A stretch of 64,000 nt of DNA from Seriola aureovittata (taxonomy: Eukaryota > Chordata > Actinopteri > Carangiformes > Carangidae): positions 6,344,501 through 6,408,500 of the forward strand of contig NC_079371.1 in NCBI RefSeq assembly GCF_021018895.1, given 5' to 3'. Position numbers and translations under genes: made by a program. The notes under the pieces were generated by a model. The model did not search any database. It had not been told where the DNA came from and saw only the letters and a program-made list of their open reading frames with translations. Below are positions 37,601 to 49,900 of this stretch, one piece after another (positions within the stretch are counted from its first letter, which is position 1; each line of letters starts with the position of its first letter).

Positions 37601-39610
37601 AATTTAATAAAGAAAACTCAAAGACTCTAAATTTCACATTGTTTTGCTGCCTGAATAAAATCTTGTAAACAGATCTTTGCAGCATCCCTAGCATAAAACC
37701 GCTTTTGTTAGTTTCCTATACCTCTGCGCAGTCCAGGAGCAGTGTCCCCTACAGTTTCAGTTAGAGTTCAACAAGTGCTACTATCACAGAATTCACATTC
37801 ACATAAGTATGAGTTTGTACTCATGCAAGGAAAAGAACTCATGTCCGACAATTTAACAAAAATGATGGAAACATTTCTGTCACATAAAAAATATTTCACC
37901 TCTTTGAGTCTTCAATCATTCGCACTGAGACTCGCAAACAGCACAAATGAATAATTCAACAGATGAAACAGCTTATCACAGAAACTAATTCCTCCGGTGT
38001 TTGGAGGCCATAGTGGTGTAAGTCCGACAGTCACCACGTGCCTAATGAATAAGAGTGTAGATAAAATAGCTCAACAGCCTTTACATTTGGAAATAAGCTT
38101 TCTGATCCTTTAAATCTCCATGCAACACTCAGGGATCAAGAAAATGTCCAGTTTGACTTCAATGCAGCAGAGTAGCACCGATACATTGACAAAGAGTTTC
38201 CTCACACTTTTACATTTTTAAAATATTCCCCAGACACCAAATATACCTCTACCAACAGTCGGTTCCTATGGGGAACAATCAGGTGCAAATTCAGTGTTTA
38301 TTTTCTTCACTTAATGAACTTCAAATAACTTCTCAGCTGCTAGTGTCGCACGTTTATCCATTCCTCCTCATATGACTTCACAAAACCTGCATAATCTTCC
38401 GCCACACTGCCAGATTACAATAGAAGATGAGAAATGTTATAGGTGGATAAAAGATTTCATGTTACAGCCGGAGAATTTAATAGCATGGATTACCTCAAAC
38501 AAAATGTACTTTGAATTGACTTGCAACTCAGGTTCCAGTGCGTCTACTTTGCTAGCTAATTTTGATTAAAAAGTAAAGTAGTATCTCTGCTCCCTCTTTC
38601 CAATGCTAAAAGCCCTGCTTTTAACAAGAGCCGTGAAAAAAAACTGCAAACCCTCTGATTAAGATGGAGTTGTCCTTGCAAGCTTTTGAGCGTTTCAAAG
38701 TCAACCCATCGAGGAGGGGAATCTAAAGCTGAGTGTCTGGGGAGCAGAAACACTGGAGGGAGAGGGCTCTCATTTGGCTTCAGTTCTCCTATGGCAGCCA
38801 TGTTCCCCAGGCTGATGGATGAAGGGAGAAACTCATCTCATGACTAATTATTTATCTTCCCTCCAGAACTGTTGTGTCTGAGGGTTGAAAATAACACAAC
38901 CCTCTGCTCTGACCAAGTAGTAAACAAACTAGAGTGATGGAGGTGACTGGAGTTTGAAAGAATTAGAACATGTAATTTACTTGAATTAATTTCAATGAAA
39001 CCCAAATCGCTCAATCCTCACTTGAAATTTGTTGTTGTATTAATGTTACTGTGAGGAAGTTCAAGTTTTAATAGGCAGCAAAAAGCTTTACCTTTATTCA
39101 CAGGTTTTCCATCTATCCAAAAGAGTCACGATTATCAGTTCAGTACGTTTCACTTCTTTCCTCTGTTTTTTGTTATTGAGGAGAACAACATGCTCACTTG
39201 GAGAATACAAAAGGGCACTGCTCCCCACAGTTTATGAACACCCCCTGCTGGAGTGTACGACACAGCCTGTTGCACTATTACATTGTCAATTCACACAGGT
39301 CATATGTTCCAAATTTTCCCCCACATTTGAATGTTAGTTCAGATCTCAAGAGACAGCTCTATTGCCAATACTGAAACACATTATGATTTACAACTTGTAA
39401 TACTGAGCCAGCGTAAAAGCTATTCAACTGAGTGTCCAACCAGACCATTCAGCAGGTCAGGGCCTTTTGCAGGCTGGTCAAGTTCTCTGAAAACCATTTC
39501 TTTATGCACTTTGCTTTGTGTGTGGGGACATTCCCGTGTTGACACAGGAAAGGTCTTCCTTCAATTTGTTGCCATAGAAGCACACTCGTATCTACAGCAT
39601 GATGAGTATG
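34680..39610. other. Gene-free stretch
   Basis: No exon or transposon end was recognised over about 4.9 kb. The plus strand is purine-rich at 36080-36400. Reading frames are short and lack motifs. Confidence 0.35.
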
Positions 39611-39618
39611 ATGTAGCA

Positions 39619-40020
39619 TTAAAAAAGGGCTATTTGTAAGTTTTCTCTGTCGCTGAATCTGGTTTCTTGTGTAGAGTAGGTGGTGGTGATGGCCAAGAGC
39701 TTCAGCCATCATTGCATGTACAAGACCAGAGGTTATAATACGCCCTCTGAACAGAGCTTCTTACTCGTATAGTTACTCGGTATAGGAAAGTAATGAGTTC
39801 GGCCACACCGAGGCTAGTGATAGAAATAGAGGCAAAACAAGAGTTTGCCTGTTTTTTGTGGTTTGGTGTTGCTTTCCACCGCTGGAGACAGGTCTTGGTG
39901 AGTAAAAGAATGAAGTTTGATGCTGAACTAACAACATTTCCTCTTGAGTGATAAGTAAACAGCTGTTAATGCTAATGTTGGCTATGTAGCAATAGCAAAA
40001 TTTACAAACAGCTCCTTTAA
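39619..40020 (-). mobile_element. TTAA-flanked MITE, copy 2 (fullest, 402 bp)
   Basis: Ends are TTAAAAAAGGGCTATTTGTA on the left and TTTACAAACAGCTCCTTTAA on the right. These are inverted repeats of about 18 bases that start and end with TTAA. Read on the minus strand it aligns with copy 1 (30174-30480) and with the truncated copy at 46708-46939. It carries no transposase. The TTAA boundaries suggest piggyBac-group mobilisation. Confidence 0.8.
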
Positions 40021-40029
40021 AAGATAGCC

Positions 40030-41740
40030 TCAGATACTTTTTTTAAAATCCTAATACAAAGACTAATAGCCAGTGTATACTAAGGCCAGGTAGCTGCACC
40101 ATTTTGAACGACTGCACTGTAACAAATGGGAGACAAAAGCTACAGTTGTTCTGTGCAAAAACACATTCTGAAGCTAATATCATGATACGTCCTCCTGGCA
40201 GCTGCATATAAGTTTGTTGACGGCACAAACAAACAGAGATAAACCTACACACGACTGTCAGAACTTAAATACCACATTTTTGCACAAGGTCATTTTGTCC
40301 AATCTTTTACTGCTCAGTTGCTCTACAAAAGGTATCACTTCACAACTAGTATGGAGAAGACGACTGATTAGAGGGATTAATAACTCTTTACTTTACTCTT
40401 TACAATCTCCCTAAATTCAAGGGATTAGAAGCTCAGCATGTGGAAAGTGGTGTCCACATGCATTTGGCCATGCATCTTAAAATAATATAATATAATTGTG
40501 TTTTGTTAATAGTGATATTCTCTTATTACTCAATGTAACCTGTAATCCACCACTGGTGGTTGAGAGATGGAAAGGGTGAGAAGAAAAAAAAAGAGAGACG
40601 AGAAAAGCCCTGACTCCCTCTCATCATTCGATGAACCTATCATCCTGCAAAGAAGAAGGGCTTGGGTCCTGGAGCTCCACACAGATCTGGATCAAAGGCA
40701 ATCCCCGTCTGATCCAAATGTCGTTTGAATGTTTTATGGTAGGCACAGCATCGAGGTGATGCTTGAATAAGACGTGGCTCAAGAGAGCTCTGATCAGAGG
40801 TGGTCTGTCATTTTCAGATGAAAACATTATATTGGGGTGCGTTTTTTCTCTCAACACATAAACTGTATATATATACTGTGGGTATGTGTGTATACACACA
40901 CATATATATATATACATACATAATTCATAATACTGATAAAATAGTCCCATTCCCTTTACAGTACGTCTTGATATCATCAGTCACTGGATTCATAAATGGC
41001 TACTGAGGCTGCACCAGCTATTCACATTCACACAGGAAGACTACAGCAAATACACAACTGTTGAATAATGGAGCACACAAATACTGAGGTATGATGCATA
41101 CAGCATACACCCACATATTCACACACAAACATATCCACTTTAAGTGACGTACCACACCATATGGAGGTTAATTAATTTGTGTCATTGAAAGGTTAAGTGC
41201 ATTGTATCACTCGCATCTTTTTTTTCCAATTTATCAAACATCAGCCCTTTTTTCATATGCACACGCATAGGAACCTACACACAAACACAGATTCTTTCAG
41301 CTCTGACAATAGCCTCCAAGGATGCAGAGGAGCTGTTGCTTTCAAAGACTTGTTTCCTCAGAGGAGAAAGCACAGGATGAGTGTATTTACAGTTTATTAT
41401 GCAAATATCACCACTAAGCACTCTCATATAATGCAAATGCACATACATGTGTGCAGCATGTTGTACCATCTCAGAACTTTCGTTTAATTTGTGCTCAATA
41501 CTGTACATGAAAAAGATTTCTGAAGAACTAACACTGTAGATGTATCAACAAGCAAAGAATAAAATGAGTAATACACACTGAAAGGAACTTGCTGCTCATA
41601 CAGCTGTATACATTTTGATGTGAGATTTGATTTGATTTGGGGTCACATCCTATGTTTCTAAGCTATGATGGCTCTGGAAAGAAAGAAAAATTTCTCTAAA
41701 TGTGGGTCACTAGATAACTGAGCATGTAATGGGTTAACTT
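40030..41740. other. Gene-free stretch upstream of the TRIM gene
   Basis: No gene recognised. A TA/CA-rich tract lies at 40864-40922. Otherwise the sequence is ordinary AT-rich intergenic DNA. Confidence 0.4.
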
Positions 41741-41748
41741 GCTGCATT

Positions 41749-41755
41749 TATAAAA
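41749..41755 (+). promoter_or_regulatory. TATA box of the TRIM gene
   Basis: TATAAAA lies about 125 bases before the donor of the presumed 5' UTR exon, placing transcription start near 41780. Confidence 0.7.
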
Positions 41756-41779
41756 GGAAATGGGAGGGAACTTGCACTC

Positions 41780-41881
41780 TGACCTCACTACTGAAAGAGA
41801 AACTAAAAGACGAGGAGTAGAGACGCATGCTTTTTATTTCTTTTACAAGTCTCAAAGGTTAAGAAAAGCCTCATACAACAG
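41780..41881 (+). other. 5' UTR exon of the TRIM gene
   Basis: A presumed non-coding first exon runs from about 30 bases after the TATA box to a strong ACAG|GTAAAG donor at 41881. The intron (41882-42022) ends with a pyrimidine-rich CTTTCTAG two bases before the start codon. The start position is inferred from TATA spacing only. Confidence 0.6.
41793..41804 (+). promoter_or_regulatory. Interferon-stimulated response element (ISRE)
   Basis: GAAAGAGAAACT matches the ISRE consensus GAAANNGAAACT exactly. It lies about 38 bases after the TATA box, at or just past the likely transcription start. Such a site binds STAT1-STAT2-IRF9 or IRF factors, so the TRIM gene downstream is likely induced by interferon. 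The match is seen in the sequence; the regulation is inferred. Confidence 0.75.
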
Positions 41882-42024
41882 GTAAAGTTGCATTTTGTCA
41901 AATTTACAGTCCTGTCTTTTGTGTAAACTAGTGTATGTCCATAATTTATGACTGACAACTTCTTATCTAGACTCAAATTATGCTGCTTTAACTTTTTCTT
42001 TATTTGTCCTTATACTTTCTAGTT

Positions 42025-43647
42025 ATGGCTTGTTCCAGTAGTCTAATAGCTGAAGAAAACTTTGTTTGTTCCATCTGCCTGAGTGTGTTTACTAAACCAG
42101 TGTCGATTCCCTGTGGGCACACCTTCTGTTCTGAGTGTATCACAAACTACTGGGACACTAGAGCTATATTCCCATGTCCACTGTGTAAAGAGGAGTTCCA
42201 CATAAAACCAATGCTTCGGGTTAACACTGTCATTCAGGAGATGGCTGAACAGTTAAAAAACAGAGTTGGAGAAACTTCCGGTACCTTCGAACAAGCAGGA
42301 AATGGGAATGTACTCTGTAGTATGTGTACAGAGGCAAAAGCCGCAGTGAAGTCCTGCTTAGTGTGTTTCATGTCTTTCTGTGAAAAACATCTGGAGCCTC
42401 ATCAGAAAGTTCCAACCCTGAAGAAGCACAAGTTGATCAACCCAGTCGAAAACCTGGAGAGCAGGATATGTAAGATGCATGACGAGCCTTTGGACCTGTT
42501 TTGCAGGGTGGATCATCAGTTTGTGTGTGAGGTCTGCAAAAGTGACCATAAAACCCATATGATAGTGCCTCTAGAGGAGGAGGCTCAAATGAGAAGAGTC
42601 CTGCTGGGGAACGAAAAGACACACACAGATAAAATGATCCAGGAGCGTCAGCAGAAAATTCAAGAGATTCAAAACTCAATGGAGGCTAGTAGAAATAATG
42701 CAGCAAAGGCACTGTCATGCAGCTTGCATGTGATGACTGCTCTGGTTTCCTACATTAAGAGAAGCCATGCTGAGCTGACTGAGGTAATTGAGATGAAGCA
42801 GAAAAAAGCTGGAACAGAGGCAGAAGGATTCATTAAAGAACTGGGGGAAGAAATTATGCAAATAAATCAGAAAAACGTGGAGCTTAATCAGGTCTCACTT
42901 GCCAACGACCCCCTCAAATTCCTCGAGAATCTCCTCTCTCTTACCATCTCTGAGCCCCAGGTGAAGGACTGGTCTAATGTGACTCTTACCAGTGACGAGT
43001 TTATAGAACAGAGAGCCCTGGCCAAGCTGCAGACAACAGTCATGAGAGAAATAAGTATGCTGTGTGATCCCGACTTGAAAGAAAAGCAGCGGCATGCTGT
43101 AGATGTAACTCTGGATCCTGACACTGCAAACCCCCAGCTCACTGTTTCTGCAGATGGGAAACAAGTCACACATGGAAACAGAAAGAGGAATGTCCCGAAC
43201 AAACAGGAGAGGTTTGACCATGTCCTTAATGTCTTGGCAAAGGAGGGTTTCTCCTCAGGAAAATTCTACTATGAGGTCCAGGTTAAAGACAAACCACAAT
43301 GGGATTTAGGGGTTGCAAACCAGTCCATCAACAGAAAGGGAGATATTCGACTTAGCCCCAAGAATGGCTACTGGACCATTTGGCTGAGGAAGGGAAATGA
43401 GTTTACAGCCAATGCAGGCCCTGCCATTACCCTCCCTGAGAGGAAGATGCCTCAAAAGGTTGGGGTGTTTGTTGATTATGAAGAGGGCCAAGTTTCCTTC
43501 TATGATGTGGATGCCAGGGCTAACATCTTCTCCTTCACCGAATGTAACTTCACCGAGAAGCTCTTTCCTTTCTTCAGCCCCTGTGATAATGACGAGGGCA
43601 AGAATTCAGCCCCCTTGATCATTACTCCCGTCAAACACAAAAGCTGA
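42025..43647 (+). CDS. Bloodthirsty-type TRIM E3 ubiquitin ligase (TRIM39-like)
   Basis: The product is 540 aa from a single coding exon. The RING finger (15-54) has all eight ligands: C15, C18, C30, H32, C35, C38, C51, C54. A first B-box follows (C98, C101, C111, C114, C119, H122), then B-box 2 (C149, H152, C160, C168, C171, H175, H178). A helical coiled-coil region spans about 182-290. PRY (about 358-405, with LDPDTA) and SPRY (about 408-536, with YYEVQV, WDLGV, YWTIWL and VDYEEG) complete it. Such proteins ubiquitinate targets chosen by the SPRY face, usually as dimers through the coiled coil. The fish bloodthirsty group is greatly expanded and linked to antiviral and inflammatory responses. 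I chose the start at 42025 because a splice acceptor lies two bases before it; an in-frame ATG at 42004 is intronic. The exact target is unknown, and no second TRIM copy is visible in the window. Confidence 0.93.
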   Translation: MACSSSLIAEENFVCSICLSVFTKPVSIPCGHTFCSECITNYWDTRAIFPCPLCKEEFHIKPMLRVNTVIQEMAEQLKNRVGETSGTFEQAGNGNVLCSMCTEAKAAVKSCLVCFMSFCEKHLEPHQKVPTLKKHKLINPVENLESRICKMHDEPLDLFCRVDHQFVCEVCKSDHKTHMIVPLEEEAQMRRVLLGNEKTHTDKMIQERQQKIQEIQNSMEASRNNAAKALSCSLHVMTALVSYIKRSHAELTEVIEMKQKKAGTEAEGFIKELGEEIMQINQKNVELNQVSLANDPLKFLENLLSLTISEPQVKDWSNVTLTSDEFIEQRALAKLQTTVMREISMLCDPDLKEKQRHAVDVTLDPDTANPQLTVSADGKQVTHGNRKRNVPNKQERFDHVLNVLAKEGFSSGKFYYEVQVKDKPQWDLGVANQSINRKGDIRLSPKNGYWTIWLRKGNEFTANAGPAITLPERKMPQKVGVFVDYEEGQVSFYDVDARANIFSFTECNFTEKLFPFFSPCDNDEGKNSAPLIITPVKHKS

Positions 43648-43662
43648 GTTTTTTTTTTTTTT

Positions 43663-43700
43663 TCTGGGTTTGTGAAAGAGAAAGAGAAAGGGAGAAAGAT
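43663..43700. repeat. Poly-T and GAAA-rich tract after the TRIM stop
   Basis: Directly after the stop come about 15 T and, at 43675, an AGAGAAAGAGAAAGGGAGAAAG purine tract. No AATAAA was found in the first 800 bases; the first one seen is near 44459, so the 3' end of the transcript is not fixed. Confidence 0.6.
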
Positions 43701-43860
43701 CACAATAGTAGAATTTTGACATGTTTTTATCTGTGAAACTCCAGTGTCATTCTGGTTGTCCCATCCATCAGTGTCAGTGTCACCTGTCACACAGACAGCA
43801 GTAGATCACCAACAGAGTCCGCATGCAGCCATCAGGACATTCACTATACACACGGACTGA

Positions 43861-43888
43861 CGGACAGACAGACAGACAGACACACACA
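43861..43888. repeat. (GACA)n microsatellite
   Basis: About five GACA units followed by CACACAC, within the likely 3' UTR of the TRIM gene. Confidence 0.9.
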
Positions 43889-43899
43889 CCTCTGGCAGA

Positions 43900-46425
43900 C
43901 ACTGACATAGCCATGCATCTCCCTGGGTTACAAAAAGAAATCTTTATGAGCTGACCATTAACTTTGATACTTTAAAGCTGCTCCTGTGCACCACCATGGG
44001 CTCACAAATACCAGAAATATTTATACAAGCAGGTCAAATAGAATTTACAAATGATTCATACCATTTGTTTTGTGCTGCTCTCAGTGCCACATATCAGGAC
44101 TTTTTCATAATGCTGTGATGGATGGTCCTAAAAGACTCTTATTATTCAGCTCTTCTAATGTGGCTCTGGATAATAACCGTTTTCTCCACAAATGAATGTG
44201 CTCAGTTAAAAGGTTAGTTATTAAATTGATCAGCCACAACACTGGAGCCTGACTGGCACATAATGCCCTGTCCTCTAATTAAAATTAGCCAAATGTGCAG
44301 GTGCAAGGCTAATTCAAATGTGGAATATCAGCCTGATTAGGAAAGACTTAAGTAACTTTTTATTGAGCAGAGTCAAATTAAATTTGTTTTTTCCTTTTTT
44401 TTTTTTTTTTGTATATCTTTATTGTTATGATGCAGGTCTATTGAGGGTGTGCTTCTTAAATAAATCTCATCTGGTCATCAAGCAGCAAAAAGAGGTTTGG
44501 GAGACAGGAATACCAAAGCCCGTCACACTGGCCCATTGGATGTTGAATCATTTAGATGCCAGTAAAGCGGGTAGTTGTAAGATGAAAACCACATACTGGA
44601 TCGTAATAGTTACATGATATTTTACCTTGATAGTCATGCATTTTTGACGTTAATTAATTAGATCAAGATAACCCTGTAATCTGTTCATTGAAGTTAGCAT
44701 GAAAAATAAATGGAATTACAAGGTGTTAAATAAAAGCAATGATTCATGATACACGTGTGAGAAAGTGCTGACAGTCTATATTAGGGCTGAAACAATAAGT
44801 AAAGTCATCAACAGTAAGTTTACAGAAATTTTGACAATCATTTATAAAAAAGAAAACAAATATGATTAAATGTGAAAATATGTTGCTGTACTCCACTATG
44901 TACCATTGTTAATTGAATATTTTGACTTTTGGTAAAAAAAAAAAAAGGAATTTTTGAAGATGCCACTTTGTATTTTCTTATTTTTTCTGACAATTTTTGG
45001 CTCTTTTAAATGATTAACTCTAAAAATATGAAATAATAAACACATGAATGATGAAAATGTCGCTCTCGTCTGTATACGGTACTGTGTTTGAATGGATACT
45101 GCCTCATTCTGCTGAGTGTTGAGCTGAGTGAAAAGTATGTCCACTATCTAATGTTTGCCTGATTGTCACTGAAAAAAAATGAATAAAAAAAGTCATTTAG
45201 AAAGTTGTATCCAGTCATTTTTTCGATTTCTTTCTTGATAAACACTCACAAGAATATAAGAAATCCTGCCAGAATAGAAAGACACTGAAAACTGAATTAT
45301 TTCAATATGCAATTAAAGTGCATCTGTCACTTTGCGGAATATAAACACACATTAGAGTCTCTTGGCAGCCTGAGATTCCCACAACATATACTTAGCAATT
45401 TTGTAGCCACCACTTGCAAAATAATCAGTTAAGTTTCTTCCCCCTACAATTTGAAAAACAAAAGAAATGTTAATTTTGCCTTTTGGAAACAAGGGAATGA
45501 GATTTTAATGATTTGACATGGATATTTGCATGGCCTTGTCTCAAGTGATAACAAGTTATCTGCAAAATGGGAACAGGCATATGCAGGTGGTGAATAAATC
45601 TCACAGCTTTGTCCCAATCCAGAGCAAGACAGAGGTCAAAATCATTAATAACATGCAACAGGCAACATGTTAACAGATATTATTCAGGAGAACAGTCCAG
45701 CATCTTGCAGCAGTATTGAGCTGGTACTTCTCAGAACAAGGACTGTACTGGTGCACACTTTGTTCTTTGTATGATCATGTGCTTTTATTGTTACTGTTAC
45801 TATTATTGAAGTTAATTTTGCAATTATTATCTTTATCTTGTTCTTATACTTAACTTTCCTATTTTCTTTACTATTTTGTCTTTCTTCTGTTTTGTTTTCC
45901 TCTCTATGCTAAAAGGCCAGGAACAGACTGGATGCATTGCAGCTGCAGAATGTCTTTGTTTTCATTTCGGCATCCATGTTAACGGGTTAGAGCGGAAGCG
46001 TGCACCTCCCAGCAAAATCAAATCAATCAATAAATTAATGTATAATTAAGAGAAATCCAACATTCCAGTTGCCTGCAAACTGTATGTAGAGAGATAGAGC
46101 TGCAGTAGTGACGCAGCAGAGACAAAGCCGGTGTGAACACACACACGTGCTTCTCTGCAGCAGTTCAGTGTCGTCAGCGTTTAATAGAATACAAAACACA
46201 GCAGATTTTAAACTCTGATGGAGACACAGTTGTGTTTGCACTATTAAAGGCCACAAGTCAATCAGCATGCTCAGTTCCTTTTTTCCTTTGAAGATATTAT
46301 TATGGAGCAAAGAGAAGGTAGGGATTCTACATTAAGCACACATCAAGAGCAGGTGTTCATGGTCAGTGGTGGAAGTATTTAGATTACATCTTTTACTTCA
46401 AAGTGTATAAACACTGGATAATCTC
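43900..46425. other. Gene-free stretch
   Basis: No gene recognised after the TRIM gene. TTGATCAGCCACAACACT near 44226 resembles the end of a common fish transposon but is too short to call. Poly-T (44394-44410) and poly-A (44934-44946) runs are present. Confidence 0.35.
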
Positions 46426-46444
46426 ACTTAATTAAAAGTACATG

Positions 46445-46649
46445 GGGCGTAGTGTGGCATAGTGGTCTAAGCAGGCGCCCCATGTGTAGAGGCTACAGTC
46501 CTCGCTGCAGTTGGCCCCGGTTCGAGTCCCGCATCGGACGGCCTTTGATGCATGTCATTCCCCCTCTCTCTGCCTCCCCATTTTCTGTCTCTCTCTACTT
46601 TCCTGTCCTATAAAGGCACAAAAACCCAAAAAAATATACTTTAAAAAAA
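46445..46649 (+). mobile_element. tRNA-derived SINE, 205 bp
   Basis: The 5' part is tRNA-like, with an A-box-type TGGCATAGTGG near 46455 and an exact B-box GGTTCGAGTCC at 46519-46529, the internal RNA polymerase III promoter. A pyrimidine-rich body (CCCCTCTCTCTGCC) and a CCTATAAAGGCAC tail with A-rich end follow, as in SINEs abundant in fish. It is flanked by a perfect 15-base duplication, AATTAAAAGTACATG (46430-46444 and 46650-46664), so the insertion is fairly recent. The tRNA part does not fold as a complete tRNA gene and was not called as one. Confidence 0.92.
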
Positions 46650-46707
46650 AATTAAAAGTACATGAAATGCACTTAAAAATGTTACCTCATGTCTTTTGTT
46701 ATATGAA

Positions 46708-46939
46708 GTTAGCACGCTAACCAACTAGCCTTGGCCTGTCTCATCACTTTCTGATAGCGACTCACTGTAGCCTCCAATCTGCTCTGAAGACGTAGCATAG
46801 CTCTGAGGTCATTCTATAAAATTTTGTATTATACATTACAACAGTTGCCGAAGCTCTTGTGGAGCAACAAACACCACCACCCGCTCCAGGGAAGAAACCA
46901 CATTCAGTGGCAGAGAAAAATTACAAATAGCACCTTTAA
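46708..46939 (+). mobile_element. TTAA-flanked MITE, copy 3 (5' truncated or diverged)
   Basis: From GCACGCTAACCAACTAGCC to ATTACAAATAGCACCTTTAA this aligns with copy 1 (30250-30480), including the block CTCCAGGGAAGAAACCAC. Its left end is not clear. The SINE at 46445-46649 lies just upstream and may have landed beside it. Confidence 0.7.
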
Positions 46940-46944
46940 ATGAA

Positions 46945-49900
46945 TATGGAACAGGTTCAGACATACTTCCCTCACAGGCCTTTCTTACTGCAGCTCTTAC
47001 AATGGTGGCTTTTTAAACTATGTATCCTTTGACCGACAGTCATCCAAACCTGAATGAACTGCAGTAAAAGCCACAGAATTATCATTTGTGGTTTAGTAGC
47101 TCTATTGTATTCGAAATGTGCTCCAGATTAATACTATCATTATAACAGGCTCATTATAAAGTGTGCATGACACTGTTCAAAGAAATACAGTTTCACCAGT
47201 CTAAAGGTGTCAATTTGAGAAGCTACTGATGCAGTCAGTGAGTGAAGTCACGTTTCGCCAGCACACCAGCATCTTTTTAACTCCTCATTCTGTTGACTTG
47301 CCTTTGTTTAACCACAAAATAAATGCAGGGAGAAGGCCATCCTGGATATCCTGGACTGCTGTGAAATGCTGATACCAATAGAAAAAGGAAAATTCAAGCA
47401 GTTCTTATGGGGACCAGAGGCAGTCTTTGTCATGCACTGTTTGAAACCAGACACTGGTGAGGAGAAGCACAAGAGAGAATAATGAAAAGTGTGGTATGTA
47501 CCTTTAAATGGGGCCTGTACAAATGAACCACAATGAGTTTACAATTGAAATAATGTGTTTGAGTCACCAACCCAAAGACACAAAGATTTCTATCAAGCTA
47601 TACACCATACCTTCATTAATTACTTTCTACTTATTAAATACTGTAGCTGTATTCACTGGCAGCCTTGGAAACAGTGATTGTAAATAGCTTGGGATATACA
47701 CCTGCAAAGTGTTGAACAATTGTGTCTCCATTCTGCTGCGTATAATCTCATCACTGTAGTTTTTAATACCTGCAGTCTGTTAATCAATAACTATTAAACT
47801 GGAATTTCTCAACCTTGAATGAGCCCTGACATCTGAGAACAGATTAAATAAAATAAAATCAAGATATACTGTGTATTTGACAATTTCTGATTTATTGCTT
47901 GGTATATCTGCAGCTGTACTAGAGGTGTCAGTCAGGTACACATTTTGATTCTGAGTGAAATCAACAACTACAGGATGGAGTGCCATGAAAATTTCACGTT
48001 CATGTATTCAACTTAGGAAAACCTTAGACAGATTACCAAACAGTCATTCTGATGTTTATTACACTTTTGTTAGAATTGATTAGATTATAAATAACAATCT
48101 CTTGGTACACTGGTCTGGGTAATTACACTGCCTTAATGATATGTTTGACAGTATGTGAAAAATACGAGTATATCAGGTGGTGTGTGTGGGAGTGTGTGTG
48201 TCTGCAGGTGCACATGCCTTTTGTCCTACAGTATGTGTATCTAATGAAGTGCCAGATACAATGAGATAAATCTATCCATTAGTGTCCCTTAACGAGACTA
48301 AATCCACATGGCTGCTAATGAGTTGGTGCATCAGTCGTCCTCAGAGAGCTGGAGGACCTGACTGGAGATGGAGACGACCCAGAGACGGACAGAGTCAGAC
48401 CCTCTAAGCCAGTAAATCCACAGCTGCAGCTGTCGTAGACCTCCATCATTTAGCTGCTGGTCCTTCAGGAAGTGACTTCAAGCTAGCCTTCAGCAACAAG
48501 TGATTAGACAGTGGAATCATAGCCAGCACAGGGAACCACTAATCATCTGTAATCATTGATCTGCCTTTACTGGGCCAAACTCATTAGCCTGATGGAACAA
48601 TGCTCTGTAGAATTCTGTTGTTACTGGGCTATTATTAGCTTTCAAGCTACTGCTGCGATAAACATATGTTCTCTACCCTTGCACGACATACCATGAAACA
48701 AAACATGGCTAATGTAACAGTATAAGGCTGAAATGATTACTCAAAAAACTGGAGGTATTCAAATAATAAAAGGCTCAATTCAAATTCTTTGCAAGTCAGT
48801 GTGCAAGAACTGATGCTGTGTACGGACCGTACAAGTTGAAAATGGAAAAAAGAGAAACAGAGAAAGAAAAAGTCCACCAGTAAAAACACCAGAAACTATT
48901 GAAGTTTTGGGAGCATCTCAATTTGAAGGCATGGCATACACAGTTCAAGCCTCTACTGCCTTCACAACTGGAGCATCGTGCCACTTATAAGAAGGATAGA
49001 AGTAGAACTACAGTGGCAGCAGAACATGAGATTTTAAAAAACTGCAGCCTTATAAGAGTATAAGCAAAATAGCATGTACAAGAAAACCCTTCCAAATGTC
49101 GAATTTGCTGTATTAGCATCAATCATCTCAGAAATGTACAGTTGTGCATCTAAGTCAGCGGCAGCTTCTTTACCAACAAAATAAATCAAGTAATCAGACT
49201 TGCAGACTACAACATGATCACATACTGTAAACTGTATGTGTTGCAGGTTTGGTAAAAAAAAATCTAAATTAAAACTGAGACAGCATAGATGTCCATTATT
49301 GTGACAAGTTCATTTTTGCAGGACAGGAAAAGAGATTTTATTCACTGTATGCTGTCCATTCCATTAGAGGTGATCTAGATGTGCTTAACATTGAACGGAC
49401 ATGAAGTCCGTTTCTTCGTACGATGTTGTGTTTCACAGTTTTTGAGGTGTGTTTCAATACATACACCCTAAATACACTGATTTCAACAAGAATACATTAA
49501 AATCATGTGAAACACCTTAAAAGGTTTCCTCGAAGGTGTGAGTAAATAAACGGTAAATGTAGCAGGAGATATCATCATGATAGAATTGCACTTATACTCT
49601 GTTAATGGCACCTTTATGATAAAAGTGTTCATAACTCAACTAACTGACAGAGAAAGAAAAGTAATGGGTGAGTGACTTTCTATCTCTAAGATGGAAAGAA
49701 ATACGACTGGGTGGCTTTTCCAGTGACAGATCAGATTTTTGCTCCACAAAGGCTTTGATCTTAAGGCTTTCTGACAGGCTTTAATCTGAGCAGACCACAC
49801 ACCCGCACAGACATCTTTTCATTGAAGCCCACAATATACAAAATGGACTCCATTTATTTCCAGCTGTCTGTTTGTGGTTTTGAGAAGATCAGTACAGAGA

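Noticed and set aside
42004..42024. Upstream ATG at 42004 as the TRIM start
   Set aside because: It lies before the splice acceptor at 42021-42022, and family members start at the equivalent of 42025 (MACSSSL).
46445..46530. A functional tRNA gene
   Set aside because: The A- and B-box-like promoter is present, but the cloverleaf is incomplete, and the unit carries a SINE body, A-rich tail and target duplication.
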